NCBI GenBank assembly: GCA_002334915.1
Contig: DDCQ01000108.1
Coordinates: 1-15,101, forward strand
Direction of reading: 5' to 3'
DNA from: Porticoccaceae bacterium UBA2002
GTDB lineage: Bacteria; Pseudomonadota; Gammaproteobacteria; Pseudomonadales; Porticoccaceae
Length of the DNA: 15,101 nt
Made by a program: the position numbers and the translations under genes. Shown in pieces: positions 1-6,811 of this stretch; within the stretch, counting starts at the first letter, position 1; every line of letters starts with the position of its first letter. Below the pieces are notes generated by a model. That model did not search any database, was not told the DNA's origin, and saw only the letters and a list, made by a program, of their open reading frames with translations.

Positions 1-297
1 GGCTGGTTGCTGAGTCAAATGGATTTGGCCGGCGCCATATTAGCGGGCCGAATTGCCAGTGGCCGAGTTGCTACTGTGGCTATTAGCAGCATGTCATTTC
101 TTAATCCCGTGCCTGTGGGCGCAGTGGTGGGCTGCTATGCCAACATCATGTCGGTGGGTACCAGCTCTATCAAAATTTCAATCGAAGCCTGGATCAGTCA
201 CAACAACAAGGATGACCTGTGCAAGGTGACCGAGGGTGAATTTGTGTTTGTCGCCATAGACGACAACGGCAATACCAGGAATGTGCCCAGCCCATAG
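1..297 (+). CDS. yciA: Acyl-CoA thioesterase, YciA-like (5' partial)
   Basis: Hotdog-fold thioesterase that would hydrolyse acyl-CoA to free fatty acid and CoA in the cytoplasm. The reading frame is already open at base 1, so the gene starts to the left of the window. About 98 residues are visible and roughly 30 N-terminal residues are missing compared with YciA proteins. The first visible residues, GWLLSQMDLAGAI, match the YciA hotdog helix, and the Asp encoded at 22-24 sits where the family has its catalytic Asp. The SFLNPVPVG segment and a TSSIKISIEAW strand follow, then EGEFVFVAIDDNG near the end, all in family order. The stop lies only 8 bases from the stop of the convergent hydrolase gene, which leaves no room for a dedicated terminator. 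The family is clear; substrate chain length cannot be told. Confidence 0.88.
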   Translation, partial: GWLLSQMDLAGAILAGRIASGRVATVAISSMSFLNPVPVGAVVGCYANIMSVGTSSIKISIEAWISHNNKDDLCKVTEGEFVFVAIDDNGNTRNVPSP

Positions 298-305
298 AGC
301 AACAG

Positions 306-1289
306 TTACAGCTTTAAAGCGGCAAAAATTTCCCTGCGCAGAGGCTCTATCTCATTGACCAGATGATGATTGGCTTCCGCTATTATCTGCACCTGTAGCC
401 CCGGCAGCCGATGCTTAAACTGCGTCAGATTATCTTGCCAGGCCAATGTTTTATCGCCACTGCCCTGAATCAGATTGATCTGGGTATCTATAAATTGGTC
501 ATCGGCCCTAAAGCGGGAAAACTCCTTAATCCACTTATCCAGCGCAGCCACCCATGCCATGGGGACTGTGCGCGGTTGAAATGGATCGCTGTTTTTTACA
601 AAGTCTAGAAACGCCACATCAAAAGAGCTAGGTCTAAAGACCCGTTTGGAGCTGCTGCTAAAAAGCCTTACCAGCCGAAATAACAGCCGATTTAAACCCC
701 AGCCTCTTGGCCTTAGCAGGGGCGCCAGTAAATTGAGCCTGGTAAATGGATAACTTTCCTCAGAACTAAAATTAATCAGATGTTTCACCAGCACGGCCCC
801 ACCCATACTCTGCCCTATAGCCTGCAGGGGCAGGTCAAACATTGCCTGGCTAATAGTGATAACCCCATTTAGCGCCCCCACATAGTCTGCGTAGTCTAAA
901 ATAAAACCAGGTTGGCCCATTGAAAGACCATGCCCGGGAAGATCAAAACAGATGACATTGAGACGGTGCTCAAGCAGGTGCTCAATTAAATGATTAAACA
1001 GGCCCATATGATCCATATAGCCATGGACCACAATCACTGAGCCAACAGGGTTTTCTGGCATCCAGCACATACTGACTATGGCCTGTTTCTGTTCAGTCTG
1101 TTGCAGATTGATAACGCCAGTACGGAGGTTGAGGCCCCTACGGGGAATAGGAAGCTGATAAAAGTCGAGATACTGCCTCAGGGCAGTATCTGCGGGGTCG
1201 ACAAAAGCTGTTTCAGCACTGAGTGGCGGCAGGTTTTCGCGTAGCGCTGTGATCGCAGACTGATCGAAAGTGGCTCTCGATGGCCCCAT
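306..1289 (-). CDS. Alpha/beta hydrolase, monoacylglycerol lipase / lysophospholipase-like (serine hydrolase)
   Basis: Predicted serine hydrolase of 327 residues, of the Hydrolase_4 (serine aminopeptidase S33) type that includes PldB-like lysophospholipases and monoacylglycerol lipases. The visible parts are an oxyanion HG pair at residues 89-90 (VIVVHGYMDHMGLF), a nucleophile elbow GQSMGG at 159-164 with Ser161, a probable acid Asp279 in QGSGDKTLAW, and a catalytic His308 in EANHHLVNE. The segment around residues 195-265 is probably the lid or cap. No signal peptide is evident, so a cytoplasmic location is likely. The ATG at 1287-1289 has only a weak ribosome-binding sequence (GGAA). The gene is divergent from the fecI-like gene with about 78 bases between them and converges on yciA. 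The substrate is not known; a lipid ester is the family expectation. Whether it belongs functionally to the uptake module next door is open. Confidence 0.85.
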   Translation of the reverse strand: MGPSRATFDQSAITALRENLPPLSAETAFVDPADTALRQYLDFYQLPIPRRGLNLRTGVINLQQTEQKQAIVSMCWMPENPVGSVIVVHGYMDHMGLFNHLIEHLLEHRLNVICFDLPGHGLSMGQPGFILDYADYVGALNGVITISQAMFDLPLQAIGQSMGGAVLVKHLINFSSEESYPFTRLNLLAPLLRPRGWGLNRLLFRLVRLFSSSSKRVFRPSSFDVAFLDFVKNSDPFQPRTVPMAWVAALDKWIKEFSRFRADDQFIDTQINLIQGSGDKTLAWQDNLTQFKHRLPGLQVQIIAEANHHLVNEIEPLRREIFAALKL

Positions 1290-1367
1290 AGACTATTCCA
1301 AAACTATATTAAGGTTGGTGCGTCCCCAGGTGCTATTGACGCAGCAAACTATCTTGTCAGATTGATT

Positions 1368-1907
1368 ATGAATTACAAGAACAAAGATGTTGTTGATAAA
1401 TTAGTTAGAGAGCATAGCTCAGCGCTAGTGCGGTTTTTGACACGCCGCATGAAAAGTCGTGAGGACGCGGAGGACATAGCTCAGGCGGCCTACCTAAAGC
1501 TCTACACCCTGGATGACCTGAATCACCTGTCCAATGCCAAGGCATTCCTGTTTCAGGTGGCGGCCAATATGTCTATCGACCAGATACGCCGCGAAGTACT
1601 GCACAAGAACTATATAGATAAAGAGACCTCGAAATTGCCTAAAGACCTCAGTGCCATGGCAACCTCAGCCCCGCAAACTATTTCTCTGGAGCGAGAGCTC
1701 GAAGCTAAAGAGACTCTCCACCTGGTTCATTCCAGGCTTCAGGGTTTGCCTCAGAATGCCCGCCAGGCCTTTATACTCAGCCGCAACAAAGGCTGGACTT
1801 ACACCCAGATCGCGCAACAGATGGGCGTATCCGTGAGCAGCGTCGAAAAGTATATTCTTGAGGTGTTGAAGCAACTGCGCCATGTGGTGGCTGAGGTGGA
1901 GCATTGA
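1368..1907 (+). CDS. RNA polymerase ECF sigma factor, FecI-like
   Basis: Extracytoplasmic-function sigma factor of 179 residues, expected to direct RNA polymerase to the promoter of the receptor gene when released or activated by its FecR partner. Region 2 spans about residues 14-77 (LVRFLTRRM, then EDAEDIAQAAYLKLY, then AFLFQVAANMSIDQIRR). Region 4 spans about 121-171 and ends in a helix-turn-helix with WTYTQIAQQMGVSVSSVEKYI, which is typical of FecI proteins. I chose the ATG at 1368. An in-frame TTG at 1362 would add two residues. Neither has a convincing Shine-Dalgarno sequence, so translation may be weak. The fecR-like gene follows after an unusually wide gap of 109 bases, and the receptor follows that; this is the classic fecIRA order. 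The family is secure, the target promoter is inferred. Confidence 0.9.
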   Translation: MNYKNKDVVDKLVREHSSALVRFLTRRMKSREDAEDIAQAAYLKLYTLDDLNHLSNAKAFLFQVAANMSIDQIRREVLHKNYIDKETSKLPKDLSAMATSAPQTISLERELEAKETLHLVHSRLQGLPQNARQAFILSRNKGWTYTQIAQQMGVSVSSVEKYILEVLKQLRHVVAEVEH

Positions 1908-1932
1908 AAATCAAGATAGTTACAGATAAAAA
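1904..1932 (+). promoter_or_regulatory. Possible internal promoter upstream of fecR
   Basis: A TTGAAA hexamer at 1904-1909 is followed after 17 bases by TAAAAA at 1927-1932. Against the sigma-70 consensus this is 5 of 6 and 4 of 6 matches. It overlaps the end of the sigma-factor gene and would give a leader of roughly 80 bases before fecR. AT-rich sequence yields such matches by chance, so this is only a candidate. Confidence 0.22.
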
Positions 1933-1990
1933 TTGGGGATTTGTCCGCTTTATACGTCTAACAGGGGCAATCAAATTCCAAAGGAGGAGC

Positions 1991-2020
1991 ATGCGCTTGT
2001 GGGTGCAGGGAGAGATATGA
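1991..2020 (+). CDS. Putative 9-residue leader peptide / upstream ORF before fecR
   Basis: An ATG at 1991 opens a frame encoding MRLWVQGEI and stops with TGA at 2018-2020. That stop overlaps the ATG of the fecR-like gene at 2017 (ATGA), an arrangement typical of translational coupling. A strong purine-rich ribosome-binding sequence, AAGGAGGAG, lies at 1981-1989, although only 3-4 bases separate its core from this ATG. The same sequence could instead serve an in-frame GTG start for fecR at 1999, about 9 bases beyond GGAG at 1986-1989, in which case this short frame would not be used. No peptide function is claimed. Confidence 0.35.
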   Translation: MRLWVQGEI

Positions 2021-3048
2021 ATAATACAGGGAAAAATTCATTGCAAAAAATTGTTGGGGGTCCAGCCATTGAACAGGCTTTGGGCTGGGTTGTGCGGTTG
2101 CGTTCTGACAGCGTGGCTGAGGCAGATATTGAGGCCTTTGCCGACTGGCTGGTGGCCTCAGAGCAGCATGAGCTGGCCTGGAATCAGGCTATAGATACCT
2201 GGGAGACAGCCGGTCTTCTGTCCTACATGCCTGACTTGATGCCAGATGCCGAAACTGAAACCGCCGGCTCTGTTCAGGGCAATCTATTTCGATTACTGCG
2301 CAGAGGCTTTGCCAGTTTCTGGCGGTCGCTGACAACCGTATCTGCCTCAGTGGCAGCGATTACTCTGGCTGTGCTGATATTTCAGGACAATGGGCAGGTC
2401 TATTCCACCGTCACCGGTGAGTATCAGCAGGTTGTGCTGGATGATGGCAGTCTGATAGAGCTAAATACCAATAGCTCAGTGATTGTGGCCCTTTCGGATA
2501 GCCTGCGGGAGATCGAGCTGGTCAGAGGCGAAGCATTCTTTACCGTAGCACCCAATAAAAACAAACCATTTATTGTCCATGTTGGCGGGGCCGATGTGCA
2601 GGCTCTGGGTACGGCGTTTAATATCTATCGGCAGGGAGCAGATTTGGCCAGAGTGCATGTGACTGAGGGCGTGGTTCGAGTCTCCGAAGCCGAGGGCTCG
2701 TCAGTGTCAGCACCAGAATCCAGGATGCTGTTGGCCGATCAGGCCCTGGAGTATAGCGAGACCAGAGGTATAGCCGATTTGCCTGGGCAAAATATCCAGC
2801 AGGCCACGGCCTGGCGGGAAGGGCAGATTATTTTCGATGGTGCCAGTCTGGACGAGGCCACGACGCTTGTTAATCGCTATCTTGAGCATAAAATTGTGTT
2901 GGGCGACGGTGTGCAGTCAGCCCACAAGATCTCCGGGGTTTTTTCATCCCGCGAGCGCGAGACTACATTGCTGGCCGTGGCCCAGGCCTTTGATCTGGAA
3001 CTGTCTCGGCAGGACAATAATTGGCTGTTGTCTAAGCCCAACCCATAA
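2017..3048 (+). CDS. FecR-like anti-sigma regulator (inner membrane signal transducer)
   Basis: Inner-membrane regulator of 343 residues that would relay a signal from the outer membrane receptor to the FecI-like sigma factor. Three domains are visible. An N-terminal cytoplasmic DUF4880-type segment lies at about residues 18-62 (ALGWVVRLRS, then FADWLVASEQHELAW). A single membrane helix lies at about 107-122. A periplasmic FecR domain lies at about 128-220 (VVLDDGSLIELNTNS, then ELVRGEAFFTV, then VQALGTAFNIY). A C-terminal DUF4974-like segment at about 273-338 is the part expected to contact the receptor STN domain. The ATG at 2017 has GGGAG 4 bases upstream. A GTG at 1999 with better-placed GGAG, or a TTG at 1933, would extend the N terminus by 6 or 28 residues. 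It lies 50 bases upstream of the receptor gene. Confidence 0.9.
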   Translation: MNNTGKNSLQKIVGGPAIEQALGWVVRLRSDSVAEADIEAFADWLVASEQHELAWNQAIDTWETAGLLSYMPDLMPDAETETAGSVQGNLFRLLRRGFASFWRSLTTVSASVAAITLAVLIFQDNGQVYSTVTGEYQQVVLDDGSLIELNTNSSVIVALSDSLREIELVRGEAFFTVAPNKNKPFIVHVGGADVQALGTAFNIYRQGADLARVHVTEGVVRVSEAEGSSVSAPESRMLLADQALEYSETRGIADLPGQNIQQATAWREGQIIFDGASLDEATTLVNRYLEHKIVLGDGVQSAHKISGVFSSRERETTLLAVAQAFDLELSRQDNNWLLSKPNP

Positions 3049-3077
3049 GGTTTAATAGTCCTCTAAAAGATCTGTGA

Positions 3078-3089
3078 GCTGCATGCAGC
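3078..3089. repeat. 12-bp perfect palindrome upstream of the receptor gene
   Basis: GCTGCATGCAGC is a perfect 12-base palindrome ending 9 bases before the receptor ATG at 3099, in the 50-base fecR-receptor gap. It could be an operator half of the receptor promoter or a weak hairpin at the ribosome-binding region, where no clear Shine-Dalgarno sequence is present. Its role is unknown. Confidence 0.35.
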
Positions 3090-3098
3090 CGAGTGTCT

Positions 3099-6000
3099 AT
3101 GGACTCAGGGAAGCTTCCTGCTAAACAAGTGAATGTTTACCGCCATCTAAGAACCCCAGGGCGACAGTTTTCTGTTGCCCTTTTTTATGCCTGTCTCTGC
3201 TATGGCCTGTCCTTTATACCGTCGTTTGTCGGCTCCGCACGGGCCATAGTGACAGATGTTTACCAGGTTAGCCTGCCGTCTGCTGGCCTGCATAAATCGT
3301 TTGTCGCCCTGGGCCAGCAGACTCAGGCCTCTATTATTTTCCCTTCTCAGGTGCCCGATAAAATGCGCCCGGCTGTGGCTGGAGACTTATCGGTATTGCA
3401 GGTATTGGAACAACTGATTGAGGGGCAGGACCTGGAGTATCGAGTGGTGGGCCCGCAGACTCTGGTGGTGCTGCCCCGGTGCTATGCCGCCAGAGCCTGC
3501 CAGGCCATGGAGGACGATTTAGCCTTTTCAATCCAGCAGTACCCCATGATTGAAGAGCTTATTATTCGTGGCAAACCAGTGACCGGCTCAAGGTTTAAGC
3601 AGCTAAATGCCGGTGGCTTTACCCCAGTGGAAATTTTAACTGCCACTGAGATCCGCTTGACGGGGGCGCAAACCATGGCCGAGCTAATGCGCTTTACGCC
3701 AGAGGTGATGGGTAATTCTGATAGCACTGCAGTGAGCAATGGCGGCAATGGCTCGGCCAGCGTTACCCTGAGAGGCCTGCCCGCGACCAATACTTTGGTG
3801 TTGGTCAATGGCCAGCGTATGGCTAACAATGCTCTGGATGGCAGTTCGGTAGATTTAAATAGCATTCCGCTGGCGGCCGTTGATCGCATTGAAATACTCA
3901 AGGACAGCGGCTCATCTATCTATGGCTCTGATGCCATTGCGGGGGTGGTTAATATTATCCTCAAGAAGCGTTTTAAAGGCGCGGTTATTAACGCCTTTTA
4001 CGGCTCTGCTACTCAGCGCGACAACCAAACCAGGCGCTATGATTTTGTCGGCGGCCTGTCGCTGTCCAAGCTTGATCTGATGATGACTGCCTCCCATTAC
4101 CAGCAGGCGGGTATATTGAGTCGCGACAGAGCGATTTCTGCCAGCGCCGATGGCCGGGCACGGGGGGGTATGGATCTTAGATCCAGTGCTACGCCAAATG
4201 CACGACTTAGGGTCGGCGAGGATATTCTGACGCTATCTGCGGATAATCTGAGTGGTACAGAGGTGACCGATTTTCGACAGGCAACTGACAATGATCTTTT
4301 TGATTTCAGGCAAATAACCTCATCTCTGGCTCCGGCGCAACGCAACTCGATCCATATTGCCGGGGAATTGAAAACTCTGGGTGCCACCGACGCCGCTTTT
4401 GAGCTGACCTATGTGGACAGCCGCAGTCAGATAACCCTTGCACCAGCGCCAGTTTTGACTGCGTTTGCATCTGACCCCATCAGTGTTGACCCCAACAATA
4501 CCTACAACATCTTTGGCCAGGCCATAGATGATGCGCGTATTAGTCTGGTGGGACTGGGACCCAGGCAGCAACATAATCGCGCCCAGACAACCCGTGCTCA
4601 TGGCAGGGTTATGGGCACGCTGCTCGATGGTGAATGGCAGCTGAGCCTGAACTGGAGCCAAACCGAGGCTGCAGAACGCTGGAACAATCTGGTCAACTTT
4701 CAAAATCTTGCCGCGGGACTGAGTTCTGAACAGAACTGCAGCAATATACTGGGCTGTGTGGCAATTAATATTTTCTCTCCCGCCGGTACCATGCCTCGGG
4801 ATCAATTGGATTATATTGCCGCTGAGGCCCTCAATCAGGGCAAAGCGGAACTCTTGTCGATTAATCTTGATCTGTCCCAGCTGGTAGACATTGTGCCTGC
4901 CGGTGAGGTTGAGTTTGCCTCGGGGTTGGAATTTCGTCGCGAGCGTCTGCGTACAGTGGTAGATGATATTGTCCTGCAGAATCAGCTGATCGGCGGAGCT
5001 GCTGGCGATAGTCAGGGCAGTCAGAATATTACCGAAATGTATCTGGAGTCGCTTATTCCTCTGGCCAAAAATATGCCTGGGGTTCATAGCCTGGAGGCCA
5101 ATGCCTCCTTTCGGCTAACTCATTCTAATAGCTTTGGTGTTCGCGCCAATCCTAAAATGGCTGTGCGCTACAAGCCTCTGGAAGATCTTATGCTGCGAGC
5201 CAGTCTGTCCTGGGGTTTTCGTGCGCCCTCCCTGTTTGAGTTATATCGGGCCGAGAGCAGTACTCAGGCATTTTTAAATGACCCCTGCGCTGCTGAAAAT
5301 TCGGCCGAATTGCCGGGTTGCTCAGGGCCTGCAGATCCCCTCAGAACCCAGTACTCGATTGTTACCGGGGGCAACAAGGATTTGCAGCCGGAGAAATCTC
5401 AAAACCTGTCTATGGGGTTTTTGTATCAGCCGAACGGGTTGGAAAACTTTAGTCTAGGGGTGGATGTATTTTCGATAGAGGTCGATCAGGTGATCGGCGC
5501 CAATGCCCAATTTTTGATCAACCAAAATGCTCAAAATGGCCTGTTTGCTGATTTGATAACAAGGTCAGACAGCGGCGAGCTACTGCAGGTGACCGCCAAT
5601 AATCAAAATCTGAGCTCCAGAGAGATACAGGGTGCAGATCTGGACATTTCCTGGCGTGTTTTTATTGCTCGCTGGGGCACCTTTGGAGTCAATATGGGTG
5701 GCTCATATATTGACTCATACAACTTTGCGCCAGAGCCGGGAGCCCCCGGGACAGATCTGGCTGGCACCTTTGTGGACAAGGCAGCCGGGGGCAGCGGCTC
5801 CATTCCCGAGTGGAAGTCGCGGTTGAATCTATTCTGGCAGTTTGGTCGCTGGGAGTTTGCGCTGTCCTCGCTGCATATCTCGAGTCTCAGGGAGACTATT
5901 GTCTCTGAGAGCCGTGCTAGAGAATCAGGCGCCTGGTCGCGAGAGGATATGCAGGTGAGTTATCACTTTAATTCCGGGGAGTCGCTGGTGACCATGGGAG

Positions 6001-6122
6001 TGGAAAATATCCTGGATCAGCCACCGCCATTTTTCGGTACAGCTTTCAACGATAACTTTGATGCCAGAACCCATGATTCCACGGGTCGGTTTCTGTATGC
6101 AAGGTTAAGCCACAGGCTATGA
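3099..6122 (+). CDS. TonB-dependent outer membrane receptor with N-terminal STN signalling domain (FecA-type transducer)
   Basis: Outer-membrane beta-barrel of about 1007 residues that would import a ligand using TonB energy and also report its binding. Order of parts: a long basic N terminus and hydrophobic signal sequence with a probable cut after SARA (about residue 49); an STN (secretin/TonB short N-terminal) domain at about 57-126; a linker with Cys128 and Cys134; a TonB-box-like IEELIIRG at 151-158; a plug at about 175-289 (SVTLRGLPATNTLVLVNGQR, then SGSSIYGSDAIAGVVNIILK); and a barrel to the end. Barrel loops carry two further cysteine pairs (CSNILGC and CAAENSAELPGC). The last residue is Leu rather than the usual Phe. 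I chose the ATG at 3099; a GTG at 3093 adds two residues. The STN domain plus the FecI/FecR genes just upstream indicates cell-surface signalling. The substrate (siderophore, haem, vitamin, sugar or peptide) cannot be assigned. Confidence 0.93.
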   Translation: MDSGKLPAKQVNVYRHLRTPGRQFSVALFYACLCYGLSFIPSFVGSARAIVTDVYQVSLPSAGLHKSFVALGQQTQASIIFPSQVPDKMRPAVAGDLSVLQVLEQLIEGQDLEYRVVGPQTLVVLPRCYAARACQAMEDDLAFSIQQYPMIEELIIRGKPVTGSRFKQLNAGGFTPVEILTATEIRLTGAQTMAELMRFTPEVMGNSDSTAVSNGGNGSASVTLRGLPATNTLVLVNGQRMANNALDGSSVDLNSIPLAAVDRIEILKDSGSSIYGSDAIAGVVNIILKKRFKGAVINAFYGSATQRDNQTRRYDFVGGLSLSKLDLMMTASHYQQAGILSRDRAISASADGRARGGMDLRSSATPNARLRVGEDILTLSADNLSGTEVTDFRQATDNDLFDFRQITSSLAPAQRNSIHIAGELKTLGATDAAFELTYVDSRSQITLAPAPVLTAFASDPISVDPNNTYNIFGQAIDDARISLVGLGPRQQHNRAQTTRAHGRVMGTLLDGEWQLSLNWSQTEAAERWNNLVNFQNLAAGLSSEQNCSNILGCVAINIFSPAGTMPRDQLDYIAAEALNQGKAELLSINLDLSQLVDIVPAGEVEFASGLEFRRERLRTVVDDIVLQNQLIGGAAGDSQGSQNITEMYLESLIPLAKNMPGVHSLEANASFRLTHSNSFGVRANPKMAVRYKPLEDLMLRASLSWGFRAPSLFELYRAESSTQAFLNDPCAAENSAELPGCSGPADPLRTQYSIVTGGNKDLQPEKSQNLSMGFLYQPNGLENFSLGVDVFSIEVDQVIGANAQFLINQNAQNGLFADLITRSDSGELLQVTANNQNLSSREIQGADLDISWRVFIARWGTFGVNMGGSYIDSYNFAPEPGAPGTDLAGTFVDKAAGGSGSIPEWKSRLNLFWQFGRWEFALSSLHISSLRETIVSESRARESGAWSREDMQVSYHFNSGESLVTMGVENILDQPPPFFGTAFNDNFDARTHDSTGRFLYARLSHRL

Positions 6123-6151
6123 TGCATACTAGGATCTAGTCTAGGATAAAA

Positions 6152-6201
6152 GGCTATTTGTCTTAGCCAAAAAAAGGCACTGAACAAAATTCAGTGCCTT
6201 T
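6152..6201. terminator. Bidirectional rho-independent terminator between receptor and exbD (with second small hairpin)
   Basis: A perfect 12-bp stem is formed by AAAGGCACTGAA (6173-6184) and TTCAGTGCCTTT (6190-6201) with a 5-base loop. A run of A residues on its left gives a U tract for minus-strand transcripts, and GGTGTTTTT follows on the right for plus-strand transcripts. A second, smaller hairpin, GGCTA (6152-6156) with TAGCC (6164-6168), is also followed by a U tract on the minus strand, making a tandem arrangement for exbD. It sits between convergent genes. Confidence 0.85.
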
Positions 6202-6218
6202 GGTGTTTTTGTAATGGC

Positions 6219-6626
6219 TTATTCGTCGGTCGACAGCGAGATATCGTAGACACCAGCCTCTCGGGCTTGATCAGAAATCTTCACAAAGAGCTCAGTTTTG
6301 GACTTGGGATGAGAACTAATGACCACCTTGGCCTCTGGCTTTTCTGCATGCATTCTCTCCACATTGGCTCGCACAGAGCGAATATCAATGCGGCGACCTT
6401 CCAGAGTGAGTTCATTGCTTTCAGAGATTCTGAACACGATGTTGGTGTTCTCTGAGTCTGGTGGTGGCTGATCTGAGGTTGGTGGGCGGTTAACGCCAAG
6501 GCCAACTTCGTTAACAAATGATGCGGTTACAATGAAGAAGATGAGCATGATAAAAACCACATCCAGCATAGGGGTCATATCAATTTGTGATTCGTCTTCT
6601 GCTTTACGTCTTTTGCCTAGCGCCAT
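6219..6626 (-). CDS. exbD: Biopolymer transport protein ExbD (TonB-system motor subunit)
   Basis: ExbD/TolR-family inner membrane protein of 135 residues. With ExbB it forms the proton-driven motor that energises TonB and so the outer membrane receptors. A short basic cytoplasmic N terminus is followed by the diagnostic DMTPMLDVVFIMLIFFIVTA segment, a single membrane helix at about 20-38 with the proton-pathway Asp at residue 22. A Pro-rich linker (about 47-56) and a periplasmic domain follow. I chose the ATG at 6624-6626 because ExbD proteins typically begin shortly before the IDMTPMLD motif; a GTG at 6636-6638 would add four residues. No exbB or tonB is adjacent, although one or both normally accompany exbD. 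A good sigma-70-like promoter lies upstream on the minus strand, suggesting a single-gene transcript. It probably works with ExbB/TonB encoded elsewhere. Confidence 0.93.
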   Translation of the reverse strand: MALGKRRKAEDESQIDMTPMLDVVFIMLIFFIVTASFVNEVGLGVNRPPTSDQPPPDSENTNIVFRISESNELTLEGRRIDIRSVRANVERMHAEKPEAKVVISSHPKSKTELFVKISDQAREAGVYDISLSTDE

Positions 6627-6680
6627 GTTAAATCGCACCTATCTAAAACTGATAATTCAATGGAGGGGGCATTCTACTGA

Positions 6681-6708
6681 ATTTTATAAAAATTGCTAGT
6701 AATCTCAA
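6681..6708 (-). promoter_or_regulatory. Candidate sigma-70 promoter for exbD
   Basis: Read on the minus strand, TTGAGA (6708-6703) is followed after 16 bases by TAAAAT (6686-6681). Each hexamer matches the consensus at 5 of 6 positions. This predicts a start near 6674 and a leader of about 48 bases before the exbD ATG. It lies in the 185-base divergent exbD-mutM region. No equally good promoter was seen there for mutM. Confidence 0.5.
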
Positions 6709-6811
6709 CCCGCAGTCGAAATACCACAACTGTGCTATTCTGGCCTCTGCAGCTCCTTGGTGCCAGCACTGATTACACATAATTGCAAAAAAGTCGTATT
6801 TAGGAATACCT

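Noticed and set aside
1933..2016. Upstream TTG start extending the FecR-like protein by 28 residues
   Set aside because: TTG 1933 has no ribosome-binding sequence, and the added residues do not resemble FecR N termini; the ATG at 2017 or GTG at 1999 is better supported.
4320..5087. 255-residue open frame on the minus strand inside the receptor gene
   Set aside because: It is wholly antisense to the conserved receptor barrel, shows no recognisable domain and has no promoter or ribosome-binding support.
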